From the NCBI RefSeq assembly GCF_040567655.1, contig NZ_JBEXAC010000001.1, forward strand, positions 3,472,001-3,536,000: a stretch of 64,000 nucleotides of DNA. The letters run 5' to 3'. The notes below the pieces were generated by a model, which saw nothing but the letters and a program-made list of their open reading frames with translations, searched no databases and was not told the origin of the DNA. Both the position numbers and the translations under genes were made by a program. This DNA comes from Chitinophaga sp. H8. GTDB lineage: Bacteria > Bacteroidota > Bacteroidia > Chitinophagales > Chitinophagaceae. Positions 43,585 through 53,900 of this stretch are shown here, piece by piece (the first letter of the stretch is position 1; every line of letters begins with the position of its first letter).

Positions 43585-44427
43585 ATGCAAATAAATTCCA
43601 ATACATCTACCAGCCCATTAAAAAAAAGTAATGCTCCCTTACCGGTTACGTGCCGTTCCAGTTACCGTCCATGGGGGCTTCCGGTACTGCTTGTGCTCGC
43701 CTCCTTTTGCAATTTCAACTGGGGATGCCAGGAAAATACTACTCCCGGTATTACGTCCCTGATGGACAGCACAGAAACCTATATCCTGCACGAGGGCACT
43801 TTAGGCACCCGGAAAAATGTCACCCTGGCCGATGGTACCAGTGTAATCCTGAATTCTAATTCTACCCTGCTGGTACCTGGAAGTTTTCCAGCCAAGCACC
43901 GTCGGGTGATCCTGGACGGAGAAGCATTTTTTGCAGTACCTGCGGCCGACAGCCCTTTTGTAGTAAAAACGGATAAGCTCACCGCTACTACTGCCGGTAC
44001 TGCTTTTAAAATCCGCTCTTTTATTACACAGCAAGGTGCTACCGCCTATATACTGGATGGAAAAGTAAAAATGGTAAAGTCCTATCACTCTCCTACCGAT
44101 AATCAACCGGAAGACCTGGAAAGGGGTAATATGATACTGGCCAATAAGGAGATAGACCTGATGGAAAAAGAAACATTTGTGCCGGAAGAACAGGAAGCCT
44201 GGCTGAAAGATAGCCTGGTATTGCAGCATGTGCCGCTGATGGCCACTGTGCGCAAACTGGAAGAATGGTATAATACCACGATTACCATTACCGGCGATGC
44301 CAGCAAAGTGCCGGATATTTCCGGCAGCTTTTACCGGTTTACCCTCCAGCAAACATTAGCAGAACTGGGCAAAAACTATCACTTCACTTTCAAAGAGAAA
44401 GATGGTGGCATCGTCATTAAGTTTTAA
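43585..44427 (+). CDS. Orphan FecR-domain protein without anti-sigma region
   Basis: The 280-residue protein has a hydrophobic segment near residues 32-48 (LPVLLVLASFCNF). A FecR domain follows (about 70-170: VTLADGTSVILNSNSTLLVP, RRVILDGEAFFAVP, FVVKTDKLTATTAGTAFKI). The C-terminal DUF4974-like part ends in VRKLEEWYNTTITITGD. The cytoplasmic anti-sigma segment that opens normal FecR proteins is missing. The neighbours are not a sigma factor or a TonB receptor. It may be an exported FecR-like sensor or an adaptor working with a distant partner. Confidence 0.78.
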   Translation: MQINSNTSTSPLKKSNAPLPVTCRSSYRPWGLPVLLVLASFCNFNWGCQENTTPGITSLMDSTETYILHEGTLGTRKNVTLADGTSVILNSNSTLLVPGSFPAKHRRVILDGEAFFAVPAADSPFVVKTDKLTATTAGTAFKIRSFITQQGATAYILDGKVKMVKSYHSPTDNQPEDLERGNMILANKEIDLMEKETFVPEEQEAWLKDSLVLQHVPLMATVRKLEEWYNTTITITGDASKVPDISGSFYRFTLQQTLAELGKNYHFTFKEKDGGIVIKF

Positions 44428-44501
44428 GTTTACCGTACTACCCGCTATAACCATCACGGCAATACGTATATACTCTGCCCGGTAAACAAGGATAACCTGA
44501 T

Positions 44502-44539
44502 TACAAAAACAGCCACGAATATTCGTGGCTGTTTTTGTA
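44502..44539. terminator. Bidirectional terminator after the orphan FecR gene
   Basis: A perfect palindrome with 19-bp arms contains the stem ACAAAAACAGCCACGAA / TTCGTGGCTGTTTTTGT. It ends both the rightward FecR gene and the leftward small protein gene. Confidence 0.9.
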
Positions 44540-44560
44540 TACTGATTGCACTCTCTTTCT

Positions 44561-44908
44561 TTATTTAAACAGTTCCTGTTCATCCCGATCTGTTACCGGA
44601 ATCTTCTTTAGAAAGTCATCGAAGGCAGGCCCTTCATGATTGCTGTACGCCCCAAAAGCGTCAATTACATACCCCATATTGCCGGCTGCATCTTCCATCA
44701 GGTATAATACAGAGGAATCAGATGGATCTGACTCACCTTCAAAGCGAAATGTTTTAATAATGGTCAAATCATCCGGGTTGTAAATCTTTTGCGTTTTAGG
44801 ACTTTGCAGCTTGCCATGATCAGACAACGTAAATTCATCATCCAGTCCCTTTAAACGCAGCTTTTCCATAATATTACTGAGCGTATTCATTTCAGATGGT
44901 TTTTCCAT
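44561..44908 (-). CDS. Small conserved hypothetical protein
   Basis: With ATG 44906-44908 the protein has 115 residues (MEKPSEMNTLSNIMEKLRLKGLDDEFTL). It contains a conserved-looking stretch FRFEGESDPSDSSVLYLMEDAAGNMGYVIDAFGAY and an acidic tail. It resembles a family of about 100-residue Bacteroidota proteins that are sometimes mislabelled as phosphoribosyl-pyrophosphate synthetase, although nothing in it resembles that enzyme. Its function is unknown. Confidence 0.65.
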   Translation of the reverse strand: MEKPSEMNTLSNIMEKLRLKGLDDEFTLSDHGKLQSPKTQKIYNPDDLTIIKTFRFEGESDPSDSSVLYLMEDAAGNMGYVIDAFGAYSNHEGPAFDDFLKKIPVTDRDEQELFK

Positions 44909-45011
44909 GGTTTCATTTTTAGTGGTCAACAATCAGGTTTACCACCCGTATAAAACTAAAATCATGCCAGTGGATTTTTTTGTACCTTTTAGGGTATAAA
45001 CCTGTTCTTTT

Positions 45012-45857
45012 ATGAAAAAGCTGTCACTTGTATGCTTATTGCTGGCCGGCAATTTAAAGATATGGGCACAGGGTACTGCAGCCTGCTGCCATCAGGACGC
45101 CACTACTGAATTTGCCCAACTGGGAAGCCGGGAAGATTTCCGGATGGCGCATGACAATCCGCTACCTTATACTTACCAGGGCACAGCAGGTACTGCCATT
45201 ACCTTTAGTACCCCCGACGGACAGGAAGGGCATGGTTTTATGTTTAAAGCCACTCATCCTTCTGATAAATATCTCTATGTGATACATGAATGGTATGGGC
45301 TGAATGATTTTGTAAAAAAGGAATCGGAAAAACTTTTTAATGATCTGGGCAAGCAGGTAAATGTAATAGCAGTAGACCTCTATGACCAGCGGGTAGCCAC
45401 CAACCGGGAAGATGCCAGTAAGATCATGCAGTCTGTGAAAACAGAAAGAGCCAGCAGTATCATTAAAGGCGCCTTTGCCTATGCCCCTCCTCATGCAAAG
45501 ATTGCTACACTGGGCTGGTGTTTTGGAGGCGGCTGGTCATTACAGGCAGCCATGATGGCGGGTACTAAGGGAGTGGCCTGCGTGATGTATTATGGGATGC
45601 CGGAGAAAGAAGTGAGCGCCCTGAAGGCGTTGCATGCGCCCGTATTGGGTATTTTTGCCAACAAAGATAAATTCATCACACCCCAGGTTGTGGAGGAGTT
45701 TAAAGTGCATATGCAGGAGGCAGGTAAATCGCTGATGGTAAAACAGTATGATGCTGACCATGGATTTGCCAATCCCAGCAATCCGATCTATGACAGCCAT
45801 GCTACCAAAGAAGCCTATTCACATGCCATTACTTTTTTAAAACAGTATTTAAAATAA
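45012..45857 (+). CDS. Secreted dienelactone-hydrolase-family protein
   Basis: The 281-residue protein has a signal peptide (MKKLSLVCLLLAGNLKIWAQ) and a dienelactone-hydrolase domain. The nucleophile is Cys170 in GWCFGGGW. The acid is in FANKDKFIT and the His in DADHGFANPS. An HEWYGLN motif near residue 92 supplies the oxyanion hole. Unlike the two hydrolases at 2.3-4.1 kb it is exported. A shared bidirectional terminator separates it from the convergent isomerase gene. Confidence 0.88.
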   Translation: MKKLSLVCLLLAGNLKIWAQGTAACCHQDATTEFAQLGSREDFRMAHDNPLPYTYQGTAGTAITFSTPDGQEGHGFMFKATHPSDKYLYVIHEWYGLNDFVKKESEKLFNDLGKQVNVIAVDLYDQRVATNREDASKIMQSVKTERASSIIKGAFAYAPPHAKIATLGWCFGGGWSLQAAMMAGTKGVACVMYYGMPEKEVSALKALHAPVLGIFANKDKFITPQVVEEFKVHMQEAGKSLMVKQYDADHGFANPSNPIYDSHATKEAYSHAITFLKQYLK

Positions 45858-45875
45858 CAAGCTATAACTACTATA

Positions 45876-45912
45876 AAAAACAGGGGCCGGTAGATTACCA
45901 GCCCCTGTTTTT
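45876..45912. terminator. Bidirectional terminator
   Basis: A 12-bp stem, AAAAACAGGGGC / GCCCCTGTTTTT, is extended by GGTA/TACC across one mismatch. It has a T-run in each direction. Confidence 0.9.
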
Positions 45913-45935
45913 TTTCATTTCAGTTATCCTACTGT

Positions 45936-46967
45936 TTAAGCCAGTTCACGACCTACTTTCAACAGCAGTTCCTTTGTTTTGCGAATACCTTCGTCTTCCG
46001 GCAGATTAACCCCTTCATATTCAATCCCTACATACCCGGTATAACCAGCGTTCTTAACGATTTCCATCGCTTTTTTGAAATCAGTCTGGGTTTCATTACC
46101 AGCCGCGTCAAAATCATGTGATTTTGCACTTACGCCTTTAGCAAAAGGCATCAGCTCCTGTATGCCTTTGTAGCGATCATATTCATCCAGGCATTTTATT
46201 TTGGCCCAGGCTTCCGGCGTATTATTTTCCGGCTGGGTGTGCTTGAGACAGAAGTTACCAAAGTCGGGCAATGTACCACAATTCGGCATGTTTACCGTTT
46301 TCATCACCCCGCTCAGCCATTCTCCGTTGGAAGAAATACCACCATGGTTTTCCACAATCACTTCAATGCTGTGGTCTTTCCCAAACGTAGCCAGCTTGGA
46401 TAAGGAGTCGGCTGCCGCTTTGGCCACATCTTCCGGCTTACCTTCTCCTGCCGCATTAACCCGGATAGCATGACAGCCCAGGAATGCTGCTGCTTCAATC
46501 CATTTGTAGTGGTTTTCTACAGCCTGTAAACGTTTCTTAACATCCGCATCGCCCATATCTCCTTCCCCATCACACATGATCAGTACACTCTTTACGCCGT
46601 TATCATCACAGCGTTTTTTCATTTCTCCCAGGTAGGTTTTGTCCTTGGCTTTATCCTTAAAAAACTGGTTCACATACTCTACCGCATGAATATCAAAATC
46701 ATTCTTGGCACGTATGGCAAAATCCAGGTGATCCATCTTACCGGCAAATAATGCCTGGTGGAAAGACCACTCTGCCAGTGAGATTTTAAAGAATAGCTCT
46801 TTGGCAGTTTCTGCACCTGCTAAACCGGCAGCAGCTGAATCCTTCCCATCTTTACTTCCAGTACCTGCACCACCGCAAGCGGCCAACACCGCAGGCAACA
46901 TCCCCATCCCTAACGTATACATTCCCATTTGTCGTAAGAACTCCCGACGATTCTTTGATGAACTCAT
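45936..46967 (-). CDS. Tat-exported sugar-phosphate isomerase/epimerase-like lipoprotein
   Basis: The 343-residue protein begins [28 protein letters not shown], which combines a twin-arginine motif with a lipobox (LAAC, lipidation near residue 31). The mature part is a xylose-isomerase-like TIM barrel: [56 protein letters not shown] and YVGIEYEG. The Glu, Asp and His metal ligands of that fold are visible. Bacteroidota carry many such exported isomerase-like proteins; the substrate is unknown. A promoter with a downstream palindrome lies upstream. Confidence 0.87.
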   Translation of the reverse strand: MSSSKNRREFLRQMGMYTLGMGMLPAVLAACGGAGTGSKDGKDSAAAGLAGAETAKELFFKISLAEWSFHQALFAGKMDHLDFAIRAKNDFDIHAVEYVNQFFKDKAKDKTYLGEMKKRCDDNGVKSVLIMCDGEGDMGDADVKKRLQAVENHYKWIEAAAFLGCHAIRVNAAGEGKPEDVAKAAADSLSKLATFGKDHSIEVIVENHGGISSNGEWLSGVMKTVNMPNCGTLPDFGNFCLKHTQPENNTPEAWAKIKCLDEYDRYKGIQELMPFAKGVSAKSHDFDAAGNETQTDFKKAMEIVKNAGYTGYVGIEYEGVNLPEDEGIRKTKELLLKVGRELA

Positions 46968-47064
46968 AACGTGTTAAATTAATTTAAGTGAATAATATGA
47001 TTAATACGCGTTTGCTATCCAACGTGTTCCGGCTGGGTTTTAGTGCCTTCCTTTGCGTCAATTC

Positions 47065-47079
47065 CGGGAAATTTTCCCG
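47065..47079 (-). promoter_or_regulatory. Palindrome just downstream of a predicted transcription start
   Basis: CGGGAAA-T-TTTCCCG is a perfect 7+1+7 palindrome. It lies about 6 bp past the transcription start predicted from the promoter at 47091-47125. It may be a repressor site or a hairpin in the leader of the isomerase-like gene. Confidence 0.45.
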
Positions 47080-47090
47080 CTTTAGCGTAA

Positions 47091-47125
47091 TAAATATATT
47101 CTTTTCATCTTCTTATTGCAACAAA
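47091..47125 (-). promoter_or_regulatory. Promoter of the isomerase-like lipoprotein gene
   Basis: On the minus strand the -33 box TTTG (47122-47125) and the -7 box TATATTTA (47091-47098, last base off consensus) are 23 bp apart. A second TTG would give a 20-bp spacer. The ATG is 123 bp downstream. Confidence 0.5.
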
Positions 47126-47195
47126 AATTTCTCTTTTAACGGCAACTGCCCCACCATAACGGCAGGGCAGCTACTTTTCGTCTATCAATTCATCA

Positions 47196-48305
47196 TCACT
47201 TTCTTTTTTCCAGTACCGCTTTTATATCCGACATACCTGCTCCCGACAGTACAATATCCCCCTGGGGATTTATCAGGAACTTATGCGGCACGGCTTCTAC
47301 CGCATACTTTTTACACATGTCAGATTTCCAGCCTTTCAGGTCGGAGGCATGAATCCAATGCAGGCCATCCTGCTGTATGGCTTTTTTCCAGGCAGCCTTA
47401 TCATGGTCCAGGGATATTCCCATGAACACCACATCCGCAGCCTTTACCTCCTGATACAGTTTTACCAGTGCAGGATTTTCGGCCCGGCAAGGACCACACC
47501 AGGATGCCCAGAAATCAAGTACTACCCATTTGCCTTTAAAATCCTGCAGGCTCACGGTATTGCCCAGCGTATCCTTTAACTGGAATGCCGGGGCTGGTTT
47601 ACCATTGAGCACATTACTGATCTTATCAAGTCTGGCTACCACATCCTTATAATAATAATCTGTGCGCAGATCCGCTACAAAGCGGGCTACCATAGCACGG
47701 GCTTCATTATATTCATAGGATAACAGGTGCGTGCTCATCAGGTAGGTACCCATTACGTTCGCCTTGTTTTTAAATATTGCATCTTTGGTAAAAGCAGTTT
47801 CTTTCTGCTCTGTTTGCGTAATCAGTGTTTCCAATTGCCGTAAGGTATCTGCAGGCGCATTACCCGCCTTTTTCAGCTGGTATGCCCTTTGTCCTGCTAC
47901 ACGTCTCACTTCGTAGATATCTCTATAGGTCTCGTTGTAATTGTTCCAGGCATTTTGTAAAGCCCCCCCTTTGATATCCGGAACGGCTAAACGGCCTTTG
48001 TCTGAAACGAAGGAGGTGATCTGGTACGTGGTATTTTCCAGCATAAAGTACACCAGCGGATAAGGATGTCCTTCCACCATTATTCTGGCTACCGTAGGCG
48101 CCTTTATGTTTCCCTTCATTACAAACACCCCTGCATTGGCCAGCGTACTGTCTACCGCCACAAAATCACCATTGGCTGGTAACAGCAGGTACACTTTGGC
48201 ATTCCCAAGGTTCTTGATCTGCCCTTTCAGTTCATAGCCCAATGCCATTTGCTGCCATCCCATCAGCCATACAGCAACCAGTAATATTACGCGCTTTATG
48301 CTCAT
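47196..48305 (-). CDS. TlpA-like thiol-disulfide oxidoreductase with DUF4369-like N-terminus
   Basis: The 369-residue protein, started at ATG 48303-48305 ([17 protein letters not shown]), has a signal peptide. A DUF4369-like beta-rich domain follows ([20 protein letters not shown]). A linker leads to a C-terminal thioredoxin domain with WCGPC (Cys270 and Cys273). The start leaves one base after the preceding stop; a start eight codons upstream would overlap it. It is the last gene of the SusCD operon and probably reduces or isomerises disulfides of periplasmic partners. Confidence 0.87.
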   Translation of the reverse strand: MSIKRVILLVAVWLMGWQQMALGYELKGQIKNLGNAKVYLLLPANGDFVAVDSTLANAGVFVMKGNIKAPTVARIMVEGHPYPLVYFMLENTTYQITSFVSDKGRLAVPDIKGGALQNAWNNYNETYRDIYEVRRVAGQRAYQLKKAGNAPADTLRQLETLITQTEQKETAFTKDAIFKNKANVMGTYLMSTHLLSYEYNEARAMVARFVADLRTDYYYKDVVARLDKISNVLNGKPAPAFQLKDTLGNTVSLQDFKGKWVVLDFWASWCGPCRAENPALVKLYQEVKAADVVFMGISLDHDKAAWKKAIQQDGLHWIHASDLKGWKSDMCKKYAVEAVPHKFLINPQGDIVLSGAGMSDIKAVLEKRK

Positions 48306-48306
48306 A

Positions 48307-49512
48307 TTAAGGCATTTTTTTAATTTCATCCAGCGCTTTTTGTGCCAGTCCCTGGATCTTGCTGGTTTCCTGCAGGGACAGATCGTATGCTTTTTGTCCG
48401 GCCACCAACGCTTCTGCTTTGCGGCCTGTTAACTGGCATGATTTAGCAAAAGTGCTTTGAGAGCTATACTCTTCCGGATTTAATTCCACCGCACGTTTGG
48501 CCATTTTATATGCCTGTTCCAGGATAGGTTTGTTCCCTTCTGCCGCAAACTGGCAACGTCTGGCCAGAAAGCCCAGCCCCATTTCATCCTGCTTTAATAT
48601 GCCTTCCATCGCTTTGTCAGTCAGTGCAACAAAAGCATTTGCATTGAGCGTGGTCAGATAGTATTCCGCTTCCAGCATCACGGCCTGCTTCTGTACTTCA
48701 GGGGTGGTAGTTTGCTTTAAAGCTTCCAGGCGGTTAAAGAATCCTACGGAATCTTTGCTACGGATCATTCCGTACATCGCGCTATGTGTAAGTCTGGTTT
48801 GTACTTTTTGTACTGCTTCCGCACCATACTTTTTTTCGTAGTGGCTTTTGTGCAACAGAAAGTACTTACCCAGCCGGTCCTGTTCGCTCCAGGCAAATGC
48901 GTCAATTGTTTTCCAGCCCAGGTCTGTTTCCAGTTCTTTATCCGTTAACTTACCAATCAATAACGCGCTTACTGAATCTCCTTTCTGCCGGTTGATATTC
49001 CGGAGTACCAAAGCATATTGCAGTAAGCCTTCCTTATTCATTTTACCTTCGGCAAATGATTTTTCCAGTGCTGCAAAATTGCGTTTAGGATCTGTTGCCT
49101 TTTTGCCCTCTTCAATAAATGCAGGCACTTCCATCCGGGAAGTAGCTTTATGTACCAGCTCCCCCTTACCATCTATAAACAGGTAAGTAGGAAATACTTG
49201 TACCCCATAGCGCTTGCGCAGTTCCGGCCCTTCTCCCTTTTCCATATCCACCTTGTAATTGATAAAACGGGCATTATAAAATGCAGCCACCGTATCATTG
49301 ATGAACACATTCCTCTCCATCCATTTACAAGGTGCACACCAGGAAGTATAGCTATCAATAAAAACGAGCTTACCCGTCTTTTTACTTTCGGCCAGCACTT
49401 CTTTAAAGCTTCCCTGGCGAAAATCTATACCTTCCTTCTCCTGGGCGTATGCAGCACTGCATACACCCAGGGTAAAGATCATCGCAAATGTTTTAAGAAA
49501 ACGATATTGCAT
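48307..49512 (-). CDS. Exported thioredoxin-family protein with C-terminal helical region
   Basis: The 401-residue protein has a signal peptide ending in AYAQ. A thioredoxin domain (about 30-150) carries WCAPCKWM (Cys59, Cys62) and a cis-proline region VQVFPTYLFID. The remaining 250 residues are helical with TPR-like spacing (AFAWSEQDRLGKYFLLHKSHYEKKYG, AVELNPEEYSSQSTFAKSCQLTGRKAEALVAGQKAYDLS). It is one of two redox proteins after susD. The gene is 20 bp from susD and one base before the TlpA gene. Confidence 0.87.
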   Translation of the reverse strand: MQYRFLKTFAMIFTLGVCSAAYAQEKEGIDFRQGSFKEVLAESKKTGKLVFIDSYTSWCAPCKWMERNVFINDTVAAFYNARFINYKVDMEKGEGPELRKRYGVQVFPTYLFIDGKGELVHKATSRMEVPAFIEEGKKATDPKRNFAALEKSFAEGKMNKEGLLQYALVLRNINRQKGDSVSALLIGKLTDKELETDLGWKTIDAFAWSEQDRLGKYFLLHKSHYEKKYGAEAVQKVQTRLTHSAMYGMIRSKDSVGFFNRLEALKQTTTPEVQKQAVMLEAEYYLTTLNANAFVALTDKAMEGILKQDEMGLGFLARRCQFAAEGNKPILEQAYKMAKRAVELNPEEYSSQSTFAKSCQLTGRKAEALVAGQKAYDLSLQETSKIQGLAQKALDEIKKMP

Positions 49513-49532
49513 ATTCCTAATTATAATAGTGA

Positions 49533-50927
49533 TTAATAGCCGGGGTTTTGTTCCAACACCCCGTTGGATAACCTAACTGTTTCAAACGGTAAAGGCAGTA
49601 TGTAACGCAATTCGTTTACCACACCAGGTTTATAATCTGATACTTTCAGATTGCCTTCAGTAGCATAACGTACCAGGTCAAACCATTCTTCACCACTTTC
49701 ACCACCCAGTTCCTTTATTTTTTCGATACGGATTTCTTCCAGCAGCGCCGCTTTAGCATTAGCTGTAATGTCCGGCATATTAGCCCTTTTACGGATCACG
49801 TTTACCGCATCACGTGCAACGCTCAGATCAGGATTGCTTCTGGCCAGTGCTTCTGCCAGGATCAGGTATATTTCATCGAGGCGCAGGAAGTATTCGGTAT
49901 CTGCTGTCAGTGTTTGACCCGCGTAAGTAGATCCATTGAACTTATTGTTCCTCATTGTACCATTTGATACCACTTTAATAATCGCTACAGAATCACGGTT
50001 ATCCCCTTTCATCAATTCTACGTAATAATCAGAAGGGATGTAATAAGCGCGGAACATAAATGCTTTGTTATTCCTGTCGCTCTTATCGTCAAATGGTGTC
50101 TGGAAAATAACCTCCAGTGGTTTATCAATCTTTTTCTTAAAGATATCAATGTAGTCTTTCTCCAGTTGTCGTTTACCAGAGGTTACCACTTCATTAGCCA
50201 AAGTTGCTGCTTCCGCATATTGTTTGGCATATAACAGGACTTTAGCTTTCAATGCTTTCGCAGCAAGTTTGGAAGCATAAAAGGTATTGGTAAACTCAGG
50301 GCCATCTGCTATCGCATCGGTCAGGTCGGAAAGAATGATATCATAAGATTCTTTCACACTGTTTCTTGGCACTGCTTTTACCATTCTGATAGGTTCCGTT
50401 TTGATTACAATACCATATTTGGAATCCATTTTAAAGAACTGTCCATGCAGGCGTAACAAATAAAAATGGCTTAATGCCCGCAAGAATTTGGCCTCTGCAA
50501 TAATCTCCTTTTTACGGGGATCTGTACTTTCCAGTGCAGCTGTCTTTTCGATAATAAAGTTGGCATTATTCAGGATACTATAGGCTTTACTATAAACACT
50601 GCCCAGCGTACCGTTTTTAGTTTCTACATTATTATCAAAGTAAGACTGCTCTGAATTTCCGGCAGATGCACCAGGTTTGGATGTCAGCCCCATCAATGTA
50701 GCACCCGCAGGAGCATATACCGGAAATTCCAATCCTGTTTTCAGCACACCATATGTACCATCCAATACACTTTGTGCCTGTTTCAGGTTAGTAATCGCCT
50801 GATCTTCAAACACCTGATTTACCGGCAGTACATCTGTTACATTGGTAAGATTACATGCTGCCATAGCTGTACTTAACAATATTCCGATTCCTATATTTTT
50901 ATATGTTGGCATTTTCATGTAGCACAT
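49533..50927 (-). CDS. SusD/RagB-family lipoprotein of the ECF-controlled operon
   Basis: The 464-residue lipoprotein has the lipobox AMAAC and the segment ITNLKQAQSVLDGTYGVLKTG. SusD hallmarks are IIAEAKFLRALSHFYLLRLHGQFF, YFLRLDEIYLILAEALARSNP and LGGESGEEWFDLVRYATEGN. It ends LEQNPGY, as SusD proteins do. It is somewhat shorter than average. A start at ATG 50916-50918 would shorten it by three residues. It begins two bases after the susC stop codon, so translation is probably coupled. Confidence 0.92.
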   Translation of the reverse strand: MCYMKMPTYKNIGIGILLSTAMAACNLTNVTDVLPVNQVFEDQAITNLKQAQSVLDGTYGVLKTGLEFPVYAPAGATLMGLTSKPGASAGNSEQSYFDNNVETKNGTLGSVYSKAYSILNNANFIIEKTAALESTDPRKKEIIAEAKFLRALSHFYLLRLHGQFFKMDSKYGIVIKTEPIRMVKAVPRNSVKESYDIILSDLTDAIADGPEFTNTFYASKLAAKALKAKVLLYAKQYAEAATLANEVVTSGKRQLEKDYIDIFKKKIDKPLEVIFQTPFDDKSDRNNKAFMFRAYYIPSDYYVELMKGDNRDSVAIIKVVSNGTMRNNKFNGSTYAGQTLTADTEYFLRLDEIYLILAEALARSNPDLSVARDAVNVIRKRANMPDITANAKAALLEEIRIEKIKELGGESGEEWFDLVRYATEGNLKVSDYKPGVVNELRYILPLPFETVRLSNGVLEQNPGY

Positions 50928-50929
50928 TT

Positions 50930-53900
50930 TTAAAAGTTAACATTTACACCCAATGTAATTGTCCTGGTTTGTGGATAAATATTACTATCATATCCCTGAT
51001 TAAAGGTACTGGCCGCTGCAGTATTTACTTCCGGATCCAATCCTTTGTAACCAGTGATGGTAAATACATTAGTGCATCCCACGTATGCTCTCAGACTATT
51101 GATGAATACCTTATTCAATAAACTATGCTTGAAAACGTAGCTTACCTGGATATTCTTCAAGCGGAAGAAAGAAGCATCTTCAATAAAGAAATCGGATTCC
51201 CGGCTATTCCTGTTAGGATCTCCTTTTACTATTCTTGGCAGGGTAGCATTGGAATTTTCAGGCGTCCAGGCATTCAGGATATCGGTAGCATAGTTATTGT
51301 TATCCCCGTTGTAGAACAACAGATCTTTCCTGCCACTGTTGTATAAGTAGTTGCCCACGCTGAAATTGAAGAAAGCGGTCAGCTCGAGGTTTTTATACCG
51401 GATAATGTTATTCCAGCCTCCAAAAAAATCAGGTTCTGCTTTACCCAGCACTATATAATCATCATCTCCGATAAACCCATCTCCATTTACATCTACAAAT
51501 TTAAAATCACCAGGTCTGGTGTCCTTCGACTGGTAAAAACCGTTTGGAGATTTTGCATTCAGGTCATCAATTTCCTTCTGATCTTTAAAAATACCAGCTG
51601 TTTTATACCCTTCAAAATAACCGATAGGCTGCCCTTCTCTTAAGTTCAGATATTGGCCATCATGCAGCTTCAATACCTTACTTTTATATTTGGTAATATT
51701 CAGATCAGTAAGCCAGGAAACCTGGCGGCCGGTTATCACATCACTACCTATCTGCAATTCCCATCCTTTGTTAGAAAAATCGCCTACATTATAATTCTGA
51801 GTTCTTCCGCCTGTTTCAAAAATAATCTGTCTGTTCAGGATCTGGTCCCGGGTAGTTTTATCATAGTACCCGATTGTACCTCTTAATTTATTTTTAAAGA
51901 AGGCAAAATCAACGGCTACATCCAACTGGTAGGTAGATTCCCAACGGATATCCGGATTAGGGATGGAGCTGGCAAAAACACCATTGGTATTATTGTAGAA
52001 ACTTCCACTCTTGAATACTGTCTTATATTGGAAATCCTCAAAATTGGCAGACCCGGTTTTACCATAGGATGCCCGTAATTTCAGATCCTCAATAGCAGGA
52101 TATTGTTTCAGGAAGTCTTCTTCCGCAATACGCCATGCCAATGCACCGGATGGGAACAGCCCCCAACGGTAGTTAGGTCCGAATTTGGAGGATTCATCTA
52201 CACGGCCAGTGAATGTGGCATAATATTTCCCGGCGTAGTTATAATTGGTTCTCAGGAAATAGGATTGCAGCCCACTAATCGTTCCACCACTATTGTATTT
52301 CTGGATGGATTTAGCTCCTCCCAGGTGATTTAATACATTATCATCCTGAAAGCCAGTAGATTCGATGCTCAGAAAATCACTCTTCAATGTGCTGTAAGAA
52401 ACACCTCCAACCAGGTTTAGGTTATGTTTCCCAAAACTATTCAGGTAGGTCAGGGTGTTGTCAAAAATACGGGAGGTTGCATTATTTACGTTGTCTCTTC
52501 TGCTACCCGTGCGCATGTTCTTAATCTCAAACACATCAGTGCTGGGAGTATATTCTACATTGGTTGCTTTGTTGATATTGAATGAAACGGTAGAGCGGAA
52601 ACGTAGTCCTTTCAGCAATTCTACTTCACCAAAAATAGAGGCCAGCAGTACCTCCGTATTAATGGTAGAAATCTGGCGCATGCGTGCATATGGATTAGAG
52701 GTTACGCTATCCGGGCTTGCCCCATAATTTCCTTTCTCATCAAAGATGGGAACATCCGGACGATATTTGATCAACGTATAATACTGGCCATTGCCACTTC
52801 CATTATTTTTGATCGCACTATAATTAATATTTGTACCCACACGGAGTTTATCAAACAAAGAGGTTTCCACGCTCGCACGCAGATTATGGCGTTTAAAATC
52901 TGTAAACTTAATCACCCCTTCCTGCCCTGTTACGCTACCTGAAAAGGAATACAAGGTATTACCATCATTGGTACCGCCATTTACATTTAAATATACATTA
53001 TTGGAAACACTGGTACGGGTAGCTTCCTTTGCCCAATCCGTATTCGCCCCATTATAAGGATCAAGGATGTAACTAACGGGTGGGGTACCTCCAGGTTTCT
53101 GATTGGCATATGCCAGTTTCACCACTTCGTGGTACTGGTCCGCATTTAGTACGTTATACTTTTTAGTAAAATTATCAAAGGAAGAATTAAACCCAAATGT
53201 TATATTAGGTTTAGGTCCCCCCCTGCCACGCTTGGTGGTGATAATCACTACCCCGTTTGCTGCGCGCGATCCATAGATAGCCGCGGAAGAGGCATCCTTT
53301 AAGATATCAATGCTCTCAATATCTTCCGGATTAATGCTCGCCAGCGGAGAAACATTATTCCTCAGACTACTCACATAAGCGTCATTACCATAACCATTCC
53401 CCAGCTCAATAGGAATTCCATCAATTACATATAATGGTTCATTGGTACCTTGAGCAGAAGTCCCCCCTCTAACCCTGATAGAGGCTACCGCACCAGGTGC
53501 TCCCGTGGATTTTACTACTTGTACCCCAGTGGCACGGCCTACCAATGCCACATCAAAATTGGAAGCATTCAGCTTATTCATTTCTTCCGGCTTGATAGAT
53601 GCTACAGAGCCTGTCAGATCTTTTTTCTTTACGGTACCATACCCCACTACTACCACACCAGATAATGTTTTAGCATCATCCGTCATCTTAACATCCATCT
53701 CTGTTCCGGTGATGGTCACTTCTGTGGTAGTCATCCCAATAGCAGAAAATACCAGTATCTGCTTATCAGCAGGTACTTTCACTTTAAAGCGGCCATCCGC
53801 ATCTGTGCTGGTACCACGGGAAGTACCCTTTACCAATACAGAAGCACCCGGAATAGGTTGTTTTTCCTTTTCGCTGGTTACTATACCGGTAATTGTTTTA

